In this document: piece after piece, positions 1 through 7,473 of the stretch | Layout: each line of letters starts with the position of its first letter | Position numbering within the stretch: the stretch's first letter is position 1 | DNA from: Oscillospiraceae bacterium | Lineage (GTDB): Bacteria > Bacillota_A > Clostridia > Oscillospirales > Oscillospiraceae | DNA: 19,043 nucleotides | Reading direction: 5' to 3' | NCBI GenBank assembly: GCA_017550765.1 | Contig: JAFZOC010000339.1 | Coordinates: 1-19,043 of the forward strand | Position numbers and translations under genes: made by a program | The notes under the pieces: model-generated | Told to the model about the DNA's origin: nothing | Databases searched by the model: none | What the model saw: the letters and a program-made list of their open reading frames with translations, nothing else

Positions 1-2
1 GC

Positions 3-1784
3 CCCGCCGGCGCTGCCCGCCTGGGCCAGAAACTCTGCTCCAAGACCGGCCCTGTGCGCTATCCCAAGCACGAGCTGCCCGACGCCACCAAGTGGGGCCC
101 GGAGAAGTGGTCGCCCAACTACAAGGAGCTCAACCGGCTCAACTGCTATGACAGCGGCACCTCCCCCTGTAAGACCGCCTGCCCGGCCCACATCGCCGTC
201 CAGGGCTATCTGAAGATGGCCGCCCAGGGGCGTTACATGGACGCGCTGCGCCTCATCAAGTTGGACAACCCCTTCCCCGCCGTCTGCGGCGCGATCTGCA
301 ACCGCCGCTGCGAAGCCGCCTGCACCCGCGGCACCCTGGACCGTCCCGTGGCCATCGACGAGATCAAAAAGTTCGTGGCCGGACTGGAACTGAAGGAAGA
401 GCACCGCTATATCCCGCCGGTGAAGAACTTCAAGTCCGATCCAAACTTCCGCTATCCCGAGAAGATCGCCGTGATCGGCGCCGGCCCCGCCGGCCTGAGC
501 TGCGCCTTCTTCCTCGCCAACATGGGCTATGAGAACGTCACGGTCTTCGACCGCAACGCTGTCCCCGGCGGCATGCTCACCATGGGCATCCCCTCCTTCC
601 GGCTCGAACGCGATGTGATCGAAGCTGAGATCGACGTGCTGCGCCAGATGGGCGTCAAGTTCGAGATGGGTGTGGAAGTTGGCAAGGATGTCACGATCCA
701 GCAGCTCCGCGAACAGGGCTACAAGGGCTTCTACGTAGCCATCGGCGCCCAGAAGTCCGCCCCCATCGGCATCCCCGGCGAAGAGCTGGAGGGCGTGTTC
801 GGCGGCGTCGGCTTCCTGCGTGAGATCAACTCCGGCAAGACGCCTTCCCTGGGCCGCAAGTGCGCCGTCATCGGCGGCGGCAATGTGGCGATGGACGTTT
901 GCCGGACCGCCATCCGCGCCGGCGCCGAAGAGACCTATATCGTCTATCGTCGCTCCCAGGCCGAGATGCCCGCCGACCCCGAGGAGGTCGCCGAGGCGAT
1001 GCACGAGGGCGTGCAGTTCCGCTTCCTGAACGCGCCGGTGGAGATCCTGGGCAAGGACGGAAAGGTCTGCGGCCTGAAAGTGGAGATCATGGAGCTGGGC
1101 GAGCCCGACGAGAAAGGCCGCCGCGCTCCCGTAGGCACCGGCAGATTCGAGGTCATCGAGGTCGACTCCGTGATCGGCGCGATCGGCCAGCGGATCGATT
1201 GGGGCAAGCTGGATCTGGGCGATGCCAAGATCGCCAAGAAGGGCAACGTGGAAGCCGACGCGCGCACCTTCCAGACCGCGCAGCCCGACATCTTCGTAGG
1301 CGGCGACTGCTACACCGGCCCCAAGTTCGCGATCGACGCGATCGCCGCGGGCCGCGAAGGCGCCATCTCCCTCCATCGCTTCGTTCAGCCCGGCCAGGAT
1401 CTGCTGATCAACCGCGATATGCGTACCTTCATCGAACTGGACAAGGACGACATCGTGATCCCCGCCAGCTTCGATACGGCCAAGCGTCAGATCCCCGGCC
1501 GCGACGAGAGCAAAGCCAAGACCTTCCACGACGACCGTCTGCCCTTCACGGAGGAGCAGGTCCGCACGGAGGCCGCCCGCTGCCTCGGCTGCGGCGCTAC
1601 GGAAGTGGACGAGAACCAGTGCATCGGCTGCGGTCTCTGCACCACGAAGTGCGAGTTCGACGCCATCCACCTGCGCCGTGACCTGCCGGAGTGCAGCACC
1701 ATGGTCAAGGCTGAGGACAAGGTCAAGGCCCTGCTCCCCTACCTCGTCAAACGAGAGATCAAGATCATGAAAGGCAAGAAGTGA
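3..1784 (+). CDS. GltD-like FAD/[4Fe-4S] oxidoreductase, 5' end outside window
   Basis: This is a flavoprotein of the glutamate synthase small subunit (GltD) type, which moves electrons between NAD(P)H and Fe-S partners in the cytoplasm. The reading frame is open to the left edge. The first in-frame start-like codon, GTG at 54, has no ribosome site, so the gene very likely begins outside the window. Numbering from that GTG, an N-terminal Fe-S region has Cys31, 39, 43, 78, 82, 86 and 90. GAGPAGL (142-148) binds FAD, and a second Rossmann motif, GGGN (274-277), binds the nicotinamide cofactor. VGGD near the C-terminal half is the second FAD contact. A ferredoxin-type cluster site, CxxCxxCxxxC, lies at 523-533. 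The stop overlaps the hypA start by one base, implying translational coupling. Family assignment is firm. The physiological partner is unknown, and glutamate synthase itself is not indicated because no large subunit is present here. Confidence 0.88.
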   Translation, partial: PAGAARLGQKLCSKTGPVRYPKHELPDATKWGPEKWSPNYKELNRLNCYDSGTSPCKTACPAHIAVQGYLKMAAQGRYMDALRLIKLDNPFPAVCGAICNRRCEAACTRGTLDRPVAIDEIKKFVAGLELKEEHRYIPPVKNFKSDPNFRYPEKIAVIGAGPAGLSCAFFLANMGYENVTVFDRNAVPGGMLTMGIPSFRLERDVIEAEIDVLRQMGVKFEMGVEVGKDVTIQQLREQGYKGFYVAIGAQKSAPIGIPGEELEGVFGGVGFLREINSGKTPSLGRKCAVIGGGNVAMDVCRTAIRAGAEETYIVYRRSQAEMPADPEEVAEAMHEGVQFRFLNAPVEILGKDGKVCGLKVEIMELGEPDEKGRRAPVGTGRFEVIEVDSVIGAIGQRIDWGKLDLGDAKIAKKGNVEADARTFQTAQPDIFVGGDCYTGPKFAIDAIAAGREGAISLHRFVQPGQDLLINRDMRTFIELDKDDIVIPASFDTAKRQIPGRDESKAKTFHDDRLPFTEEQVRTEAARCLGCGATEVDENQCIGCGLCTTKCEFDAIHLRRDLPECSTMVKAEDKVKALLPYLVKREIKIMKGKK

Positions 1785-2128
1785 TGCACGAGCTCGGCAC
1801 CATCTATTATGTGATCGACACCGTTGAAAAGCTCATGGTGGAGGAGCACTTGACAAAAGTCGGTTCCATCACCCTTGAGATCGGCGAAGTCAGCGGGATC
1901 GTCCCTCAGTATCTTGCGGATTTCTGGCTCTACGCCCGCAAGAAGACCGAGCATTTCCAGGAGACGGAGCTGAAGATCGAAAAACTGGAAGCTGTGACCT
2001 ACTGTCAGGATTGCGCCAAGACCTATCCGACGCTCCGCTATGGCAAGACCTGTCCCTTCTGTCAGAGCGGCAATACCTTCCTGATCACCGGGAACGAATA
2101 CAACATCACAGAGATCGAGGCAATGTAA
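1784..2128 (+). CDS. hypA: HypA-type nickel metallochaperone
   Basis: HypA delivers nickel to the large subunit of [NiFe] hydrogenase together with HypB, or to urease in some bacteria. The 114-residue product has the family length. It begins Met-His-Glu, and the His2 amine/imidazole is the known nickel ligand. This is why the ATG at 1784 is chosen over the in-frame GTG three bases earlier, which would bury the N-terminus. A structural zinc site is visible as CQDC (74-77) and CPFC (90-93). The ATG shares one base with the upstream TGA, so translation is probably coupled to the flavoprotein. No hypB, hypC-F, hydrogenase or urease gene lies in the window. What it serves here is therefore open: its partners may be elsewhere, or it may act with the flavoprotein operon. 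Confidence 0.93.
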   Translation: MHELGTIYYVIDTVEKLMVEEHLTKVGSITLEIGEVSGIVPQYLADFWLYARKKTEHFQETELKIEKLEAVTYCQDCAKTYPTLRYGKTCPFCQSGNTFLITGNEYNITEIEAM

Positions 2129-2132
2129 CGCA

Positions 2133-2158
2133 AGGGCCCCGGCCATTTGGCCGGGGCT
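2133..2158 (+). terminator. GC-rich stem-loop after hypA
   Basis: A 12-13 bp stem (AGGGCCCCGGCCA pairing with TGGCCGGGGCTCT, with one G-U pair and a TT loop) starts five bases after the hypA stop. It has no U-tract, so termination may be weak or of a non-classical kind. The same stem, in the same sense orientation, follows the convergent ABC exporter gene. Confidence 0.6.
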
Positions 2159-2159
2159 C

Positions 2160-2190
2160 TCAAGCTGTCGACTGACCGTCGACAGCTTGA
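2160..2190. repeat. Perfect 13-bp inverted repeat, 5-nt spacer
   Basis: TCAAGCTGTCGAC (2160-2172) is followed by TGACC and then the exact reverse complement GTCGACAGCTTGA (2178-2190). It could form a strong RNA hairpin or serve as a protein-binding palindrome. It lies in the gap between two convergent genes, where no coding frame is convincing. Confidence 0.8.
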
Positions 2191-2193
2191 GGC

Positions 2194-2232
2194 GCAAATA
2201 AGGGAACTTCCAAAAAAAGATCCCTTATTTGC
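2194..2232. repeat. Perfect 12-bp inverted repeat around an A-rich spacer
   Basis: GCAAATAAGGGA (2194-2205) and TCCCTTATTTGC (2221-2232) are exact inverse copies separated by 15 bases that include a run of seven A. This is the second of three consecutive palindromes in this gap. Function is unknown. Confidence 0.8.
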
Positions 2233-2243
2233 AACGATCGGAC

Positions 2244-2271
2244 GTGAGGGGGGACTCCCATCCCCCCTCAC
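2244..2271. repeat. Perfect 10-bp inverted repeat, 8-nt spacer
   Basis: GTGAGGGGGG (2244-2253) and CCCCCCTCAC (2262-2271) form the third consecutive palindrome between hypA and the ABC exporter gene. No poly-T follows on either strand, so it is not a standard terminator. Confidence 0.75.
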
Positions 2272-2323
2272 ATCCCCCCATGCGGATCTTTACGCTCCAT
2301 CTCGGGGCTTTGTCTACGGTCTC

Positions 2324-2355
2324 AAAGGGCCCCGGCCAAATGGCCGGGGCCCTTT
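2324..2355 (-). terminator. GC-rich stem-loop after the ABC exporter gene
   Basis: A perfect 15-bp stem (AAAGGGCCCCGGCCA pairing with TGGCCGGGGCCCTTT, 2-nt loop) lies about 60 bases past the exporter stop. Read on the - strand, its sequence and loop match the stem after hypA almost exactly, so the two genes end in inverted copies of the same element. The only U residues are inside the stem. Confidence 0.65.
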
Positions 2356-2415
2356 CTTTCCATCCTTGTCGTGTCTGTTCTTGTCGCGTGGCCTGTCCTG
2401 TCGGATCGGAGCGCT

Positions 2416-5331
2416 TCACTCTGTCCGGAGGGCTTCCACAGGATCCTTCTTCGCGGCCAGGCCCGAGGGGATCAGACCGGCGATATAGGTCAGCACCACG
2501 CTGATCGCTACCAGACCCAGGGCTCCTATCAGCGGCAGGGTCGAATTCAGGGCCTGGATCCCGGTGAGATCGTGGACGATGATATTGATCGGGATATTGA
2601 GCAGGAGCGTCATCAGGATGCCGATCAGGCCGGCGGTGAGACCGATGATGAAGGTCTCCGCATTGAAGACGCGGGAGACGTCCCGCTTGGACGCGCCGAT
2701 CGCGCGCAGGATGCCGATCTCCTTGGTACGCTCCAGGACGCTGATATAGGTGATGATGCCGATCATGATCGACGAGACGACCAGGCTGATCGCGACGAAG
2801 GCGATCAGCACATAGCTGATCACATTGATGATCGTCGTGATCGAGCTCATGAGCAGCGCGACCACATCGGTATAATTGATCTGATGCTCCTCGCCCACCG
2901 ACTCATTGTAGTGGGCGATCGCCTCAGCGATATTGTCCTTGTCCTCGAAAGAGGATGCGTAGATGCTGATCGCGCTGGGCGTCTCCAGGTCAATATAGCC
3001 GAGCTTCTTCAACGTATCCTTATAGCTGCTGGTGGAGTAGACCGGGGGCATGGCATTGTCGTAGATCCAGATATAGTCGTCATCTTCCAGAGAGAGGAGC
3101 CTGAAGTCCTCCACCAGATCTTCCACCGGCAGATCTTCATAGAGTTCCCGCATCTGGGCGCCATACTGGGTCTTGATCTGATCGCCCATCATCTGGCCCA
3201 TATAGCTGAAGAGCATGTCGTCATCCATCTGCTGCAGCATGGCGGCGTATTCCGGGTAATTCTCCAGCACCATCTTCTCGATATCCTCTCGGGTGGTGCC
3301 CTCCATCTGCTCGTCGATCATCTGCTGCAGATAGGCGTCGTCCGGCTCGCACATGTAGTCGATATAGAGCTGAGCGATCTGCTCGTCGCTGGCACTTGCG
3401 ATGAAGGCGTTGGCGGCGTCGATCTTGCGGACCTTCGCCGTCGCCTCATCCTCACGGTCCAGGAACGGAAGGCCGGTAAATACATCATGCTCTGGATCTG
3501 CCATCTGGCGTTTGACCAGGTCCTTCTGCTTCGTCTCCTCTGCCACATGTTCCACCAGCGCGCGGGAATAGCCGACAGCGCCGGTGAGCATACCGGAGAG
3601 GGCGTCGTTGTTCATCCGGATGATACCCACGATCCGGATCTCCAGGCCGTTGTTGTAGAGGGTCCGCAGGCCCAGTTCCTCCTCGGTCAGGTCGACGTAT
3701 TCGCCCGTCTCCTCGTTGTACTGGTATTTGTCCGCGGGATAGATGTAGCGGAAGCTCTTCTGACAGATCTCTTCATAGCTCCAGCTCTCGATCTGGGTGT
3801 TCATCTCTTCCGCGTCCACGATGGCCGCCATGTTCTCGGCGATGGAGTCGTTGGCCTTGAGGCCCAGAGAATAGAGCACCAGGTCGGAGACCTCGTTGTT
3901 CTCGCTGACGATCAGCACCACTTCATCATATTTTTCCGGCCAGCGGCCGTAGAGCACATCGTACTGCTTTTTGAGCAGCGGGTCGATCAGCTCGCCATCC
4001 TCCCCGGCCAGCATCTCCTGCCACACGTCCATCGTGGAGAACATCTGTCCGTAGGTGCTGAAGTAGTTGCTGTAGTCGCCGCCGAAGGTGACGGACATGG
4101 CCGTCTGGACGATCTGCGCCGCATCAGACTTTCCGATGTAACCCTTCGGGTCTTCTGCGTAGGGCGTAAGATCCGCGTCGTAGGCATACTGTACGGAACT
4201 GATATACTGGCTGATCTCGCTGCCCTCGGTCTCGATATAGGCGCGGAAAGCCGCCAGGTCGTTGGACTCAGTGTCGGCGGAGATGAAGGAGTCGATCATA
4301 TCGTACAGGACGGAGTTGGAATAGACCGCGTCCTTCTCGTGGATCGCACCGGACTTCTCCGTCTGCGCGCCCATCAGGGAGATCATCATGCTGGTCATAT
4401 CCACGCTCTCTGCCTGGATCGTGATCGGGTAGCTGGAGAGCGTGTCTTCCTGTACCTTGTCGATATAGTTCTGGATGCCGTTGGAGAGGGACATGATCAG
4501 CGCGATACCGATGATGCCGATGCTCCCGGCAAAAGCCGTCAGCAGCGTGCGCGCCTTTTTGGTCATCAGGTTGTTCATGGAGAGGGTCAGCGCGGTGAAA
4601 AAGCTCATGGAGGTCTTCTTTCCCATGGCCGCGCCGGGGCTCTCATCCTGCGCTTCGTATGGGTCGCTGTCGCCCACGATGAGGCCGTCCTTGAGCCGGA
4701 TGATGCGGCTGGCGTAGCCGTTTGCGAGCTCCGGATTGTGCGTCACCATGATGATCAGCTTGTCTTTGGCGATCTCCTTCAGGATCTCCATGATCTGGAT
4801 CGAGGTATCCGAGTCCAGGGCGCCGGTGGGCTCGTCTGCCAGAAGGATATCGGGATCGTTCACCAGGGCGCGGGCGATCGCCACGCGCTGCATCTGACCG
4901 CCGGACATCTGGTTCGGCTTCTTCTCCAGCTGGTCGCCCAGGCCGACTCTCTCGAGGGCCTCCTTGGCGCGGGCGCGGCGCTCAGCCGGGCCGACGCCGG
5001 AGAGCGTAAGCGCCAGCTCGACATTCGAGAGCACCGTCTGGTGGGGGATCAGATTGTAGGACTGGAACACGAAGCCGATGGAGTGGTTCCGGTAAGTGTC
5101 CCAATCCCCGTCGCTGAAATCCTTGGTGGAACGGCCGTTGATCACCAGGTCGCCGGAGCTGTACTGATCCAGTCCGCCCACGATGTTCAGGAGCGTGGTC
5201 TTGCCGCAGCCGGAATGGCCCAGGATCGCTACGAATTCATGCTCGCGGAAACTCAGATCCACTCCTTTCAAGGCATGGACCGTATACTCTCCGATCGTAT
5301 AATCCTTTTTGATGGAAACAAGTTTCAGCAT
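2416..5331 (-). CDS. ABC exporter, fused ATPase and FtsX-like permease with large ectodomain
   Basis: This 971-residue protein joins an ATPase and a permease of the MacB/FtsX class, which use ATP to drive export or envelope work rather than import. The ATPase occupies about residues 1-230: Walker A GHSGCGKTT (38-46), signature MSGGQ, Walker B ILLADEP, and H-loop VTH. The first membrane helix is near 263-280. A region of about 540 residues, probably extracytoplasmic, follows. Three more helices lie near 830-855, 890-912 and 935-958, with the FtsX-type stretch LERTKEIGILRAIGAS between helices two and three. The start has the site GAGGGGAG just upstream. The gene stands alone, without an adjacent two-component system or second permease, so the substrate (peptide, bacteriocin, lipid or antibiotic) cannot be told. 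The ectodomain is much longer than in typical MacB proteins of about 650 residues. Confidence 0.93.
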   Translation of the reverse strand: MLKLVSIKKDYTIGEYTVHALKGVDLSFREHEFVAILGHSGCGKTTLLNIVGGLDQYSSGDLVINGRSTKDFSDGDWDTYRNHSIGFVFQSYNLIPHQTVLSNVELALTLSGVGPAERRARAKEALERVGLGDQLEKKPNQMSGGQMQRVAIARALVNDPDILLADEPTGALDSDTSIQIMEILKEIAKDKLIIMVTHNPELANGYASRIIRLKDGLIVGDSDPYEAQDESPGAAMGKKTSMSFFTALTLSMNNLMTKKARTLLTAFAGSIGIIGIALIMSLSNGIQNYIDKVQEDTLSSYPITIQAESVDMTSMMISLMGAQTEKSGAIHEKDAVYSNSVLYDMIDSFISADTESNDLAAFRAYIETEGSEISQYISSVQYAYDADLTPYAEDPKGYIGKSDAAQIVQTAMSVTFGGDYSNYFSTYGQMFSTMDVWQEMLAGEDGELIDPLLKKQYDVLYGRWPEKYDEVVLIVSENNEVSDLVLYSLGLKANDSIAENMAAIVDAEEMNTQIESWSYEEICQKSFRYIYPADKYQYNEETGEYVDLTEEELGLRTLYNNGLEIRIVGIIRMNNDALSGMLTGAVGYSRALVEHVAEETKQKDLVKRQMADPEHDVFTGLPFLDREDEATAKVRKIDAANAFIASASDEQIAQLYIDYMCEPDDAYLQQMIDEQMEGTTREDIEKMVLENYPEYAAMLQQMDDDMLFSYMGQMMGDQIKTQYGAQMRELYEDLPVEDLVEDFRLLSLEDDDYIWIYDNAMPPVYSTSSYKDTLKKLGYIDLETPSAISIYASSFEDKDNIAEAIAHYNESVGEEHQINYTDVVALLMSSITTIINVISYVLIAFVAISLVVSSIMIGIITYISVLERTKEIGILRAIGASKRDVSRVFNAETFIIGLTAGLIGILMTLLLNIPINIIVHDLTGIQALNSTLPLIGALGLVAISVVLTYIAGLIPSGLAAKKDPVEALRTE

Positions 5332-5344
5332 AAGCTCCCCTCAC

Positions 5345-5373
5345 TTGACAGAGCAGAAAAACTGCGGTAGAAT
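5345..5373 (+). promoter_or_regulatory. Promoter of the tRNA-Arg gene
   Basis: TTGACA (5345-5350), a 17-base spacer, and TAGAAT (5368-5373) make a near-consensus vegetative promoter. Transcription would start near 5380, about 50 bases before the tRNA. It begins only 14 bases from the start codon of the divergent ABC exporter gene, whose own promoter must therefore lie within or beyond the tRNA region. Confidence 0.85.
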
Positions 5374-5432
5374 GTTCCAGCTGGTCGGCCTGGGACATAA
5401 CAAGATCGTGTCGTCCCCGGCATGTGTGATAC

Positions 5433-5509
5433 GCCCACGTAGCTCAGTAGGATAGAGCGACCGCCTCCTAAGCGGTAGGTCGGAGGTTCGAATCCCCTCG
5501 TGGGTGCCA
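5433..5509 (+). tRNA. tRNA-Arg (anticodon CCT)
   Basis: The 77-base cloverleaf has acceptor GCCCACG/CGTGGGT, D stem GCTC/GAGC, anticodon stem ACCGC/GCGGT, loop CTCCTAA with anticodon CCT (5467-5469), TTCGAAT in the T loop, and an encoded CCA end. It reads the rare arginine codon AGG. Two blemishes are visible: a G-U pair at position 1-72, and an A-C mismatch inside the T stem (GGAGG facing CCCCT). Promoter and terminator flank it, so it appears to be a single-gene transcript. Confidence 0.95.
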
Positions 5510-5522
5510 TCCAGCACATGGG

Positions 5523-5565
5523 AACGTCAAGACAGATGCTTCGTCATATGTCTTGGCGTTTTTCT
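5523..5565 (+). terminator. Rho-independent terminator of tRNA-Arg
   Basis: AACGTCAAGACA (5523-5534) pairs with TGTCTTGGCGTT (5549-5560) with one G-U pair, followed directly by a T run. It starts 13 bases after the tRNA CCA end. The 160 bases between it and the next terminator contain an AT-rich patch but no gene I can support. Confidence 0.85.
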
Positions 5566-5726
5566 CTGTCGATCGGTCTGTCGGATCTTTGCGCTGCGCG
5601 CTTCCGTTTTGTCCAAGCGCGAGCTCAGGCAACGTTTTTTGTTTACTATAGCACAAAGAGGTCCTTCTGTCTGCTGTGTTAACAAAAAGTTTTCCAAATA
5701 TCCGTTTAGTCCCGTTCCGCTCTCAC

Positions 5727-5766
5727 GCGCAGGAGCGCTCTCCGTGTTCGGAGAGCGCTCCTGCGC
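5727..5766 (-). terminator. Terminator after the rnmV-like gene
   Basis: A perfect 18-bp stem (5727-5744 with 5749-5766) closes on a four-base loop immediately past the stop codon of the - strand operon. No long U-tract follows on the - strand, but stem strength and position support a role in transcription termination or 3'-end protection. Confidence 0.7.
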
Positions 5767-5767
5767 C

Positions 5768-6379
5768 TTATCCTCTATCGTCTGTCGGCGCCCGCTGCAG
5801 GATCTCCAGGAGCTCTTCTTTCGTCATGAGCGCATCCAGCACGTCCAGCAGACCGTTCGTCGTGAGTCGCTCCGGCAGATCGAGCTCCCGCAGCAGCCCG
5901 GCGCGCCGCGCCCTGCTCCCCTGCCCGCCGCTCAGGCCCAGAGCATACAGGTCCGCTTTGCCGATCTTGCCCGAGGGACGGTCCTCGGGCTCATGATCCT
6001 GTGCAAAATGGGCGCCTGCGCGCCGCAGCGCATCCAGGAGGACCTGCGGACGCATGCCCTCCACGCCCAGCTTCCCCTCCCGGGAGGGCGCGTCCTTGCG
6101 GCGTTCCTTCCCCCGGATATCCGGGACGTAGGCGTGTTTCACCCGCTCAGGCGGGACGATCCCGCGGATGAAGTTCCGGATCACGAAGCCCGCGCTGTCG
6201 GGATCGGTCAGAACGATCAGGCCCCGTTTCTCGGCTAGCTGACGCAGGAGCTCCTGCTTCTGCCGATCGTGGAAGATCCCGAAACCGGCGGTCTCCAGGA
6301 TCACCGCGTCCACCACCTGGCTCAGCGCGTTCTTGTCGTAGCGCCCTTCCACCAGGATGACTTCTTCAACTCTCTGCAT
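5768..6379 (-). CDS. rnmV: TOPRIM/DUF4093 protein, ribonuclease M5-like
   Basis: The 203-residue product starts with a TOPRIM fold: the glutamate of ILVEGRYDK near residues 8-16, and the acidic LTDPD motif near residues 56-60. A C-terminal part of the DUF4093 type follows, containing GKLGVEG. This is the architecture of ribonuclease M5, the Bacillota enzyme that cuts 5S rRNA precursors at both ends, assisted by a ribosomal protein. Bacillus RnmV is slightly shorter (about 186 residues). The start overlaps the end of holA by 14 bases, so it is the last gene of the comEC-holA-rnmV unit. No 5S gene is nearby. Other TOPRIM proteins with this tail exist in Clostridia, so the exact substrate is inferred. 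Confidence 0.8.
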   Translation of the reverse strand: MQRVEEVILVEGRYDKNALSQVVDAVILETAGFGIFHDRQKQELLRQLAEKRGLIVLTDPDSAGFVIRNFIRGIVPPERVKHAYVPDIRGKERRKDAPSREGKLGVEGMRPQVLLDALRRAGAHFAQDHEPEDRPSGKIGKADLYALGLSGGQGSRARRAGLLRELDLPERLTTNGLLDVLDALMTKEELLEILQRAPTDDRG

Positions 6380-7469
6380 CCGTCGCCACCATGATGATAT
6401 CCAAGACCAGCTGTTTCAGCAGTTCGTCCGCATCCTCTCCGCTGCTCTTGCAGCGATGATCGGTCTCGACGCAGAGCTCCATGGCACGCTTCAGCTGCCG
6501 CAGGCTATAGCCCCGGGCGGAGCGCATGGTCATGTCCGCAGCATAGTTGGTGCAGCCCAGGACCTTGGTCACATAGGCGGTCCCCAGTCTCTGATCGATC
6601 GCCAGCCTTGCGGCGTAGAGCCGCTTCATCTGGTTCCCGAGCAGGGCCACCAGGAAGATCGGCTGTGTGCTCCTGTCTGCCAGGAGCTCGGAGAGCGTGC
6701 CCAGCGCCTGATCGAAGCGCCTGGTCGCGATCTGTTCGGTCATGTCGAAGACATAGGCCTCGGGGATATGGTGCGCCACCGCGTCCACATCCGCGACCGT
6801 GACCGTGTCACCTTTTGCGTAACTGGCTACCTTCTCGATCTCCGGAAGGAGTCGGCTCATGAGTTCGCCGCTCACGAAACGCAGACGTTCCAGCGCGTCG
6901 TCCCCGATCTTTTTCCCCGCTGCGGAAAAGTGCTGTCGCATCCATTTTTCCAGCGGCTTCTGATCCTGCTGGGTAAAGACGATCTCCGTCGCCAGTTTTC
7001 GAAGTCCCTTGACCGCTTTCAGTCGTCCGTCCGGCTTGTACTCCGGGCCGAAAGTGAACACGACCGTACAGTGTCCCGGGATGTCGGAGAGGACCTTGAG
7101 GACCTGCTCGACCGGATCGTTCTTCTTGGACTTGCTCTGCCCTTCGTCTTCTTCCGCTCCCAGCGCGTTCACATCCACATCACGGACTTCCACGAAACTG
7201 CGTTCCGTCAGGAAGGGCAAGGCGTCGATCGCGTCCTGCAGTTCGTAGGGATCCATGAACGGGCCGTCCAGCCGCCGGTAGCTGAAGCTGTCCTCTCCGT
7301 CCGGAAAGCTGCGCTTTTTCAGCTCATCCAGAAAGCAGTCCAGCAGATAGTCCTCCGGGCCCCAGAGAAGATACAGGCGCTGCAGTCCGTCCTGGTCCAA
7401 GCGGCGGATCTCCGCCTTATAGTCGAGCTTTGCCGTTTCCTTTTTCCGGTCAAACGTCTTTTTTGCCAT
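6366..7469 (-). CDS. holA: DNA polymerase III delta subunit
   Basis: The delta subunit is the wrench of the clamp loader, opening the beta sliding clamp during replication. The 367-residue product has the recognisable N-terminal LYLLWGPEDYLLD stretch (about 32-44), corresponding to the family's degenerate nucleotide-binding region. A conserved middle follows with SELMSRLLPEIEK, and the C-terminal collar-domain helices contain QIFLVALL-like and RSARGYSLRQL segments. Residues 1-30 form a charged extension. A low-complexity acidic/lysine patch (EEDEGQSKSKKND) lies within the first domain. It begins four bases after the comEC stop, with an AGGGTG ribosome site inside the end of comEC. The comEC-holA order is common in Bacillota. 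Confidence 0.93.
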   Translation of the reverse strand: MAKKTFDRKKETAKLDYKAEIRRLDQDGLQRLYLLWGPEDYLLDCFLDELKKRSFPDGEDSFSYRRLDGPFMDPYELQDAIDALPFLTERSFVEVRDVDVNALGAEEDEGQSKSKKNDPVEQVLKVLSDIPGHCTVVFTFGPEYKPDGRLKAVKGLRKLATEIVFTQQDQKPLEKWMRQHFSAAGKKIGDDALERLRFVSGELMSRLLPEIEKVASYAKGDTVTVADVDAVAHHIPEAYVFDMTEQIATRRFDQALGTLSELLADRSTQPIFLVALLGNQMKRLYAARLAIDQRLGTAYVTKVLGCTNYAADMTMRSARGYSLRQLKRAMELCVETDHRCKSSGEDADELLKQLVLDIIMVATDAES

Positions 7470-7473
7470 CTTT

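Noticed and set aside
860..1681. A 273-codon Arg-rich frame inside the flavoprotein gene
   Set aside because: It is a frame-shifted reading of the oxidoreductase with an implausible Arg/Pro composition.
2371..5370. A 999-codon open frame on the + strand opposite the ABC exporter gene
   Set aside because: It mirrors the exporter gene. Its product is rich in His/Asp/Gly/Val/Leu without domains, as expected from antisense of GC-rich codons. The - strand frame has all ABC motifs.
5332..5432. A promoter for the ABC exporter gene on the - strand
   Set aside because: No convincing -35/-10 pair was found on that strand. The clear boxes there belong to the tRNA on the + strand.
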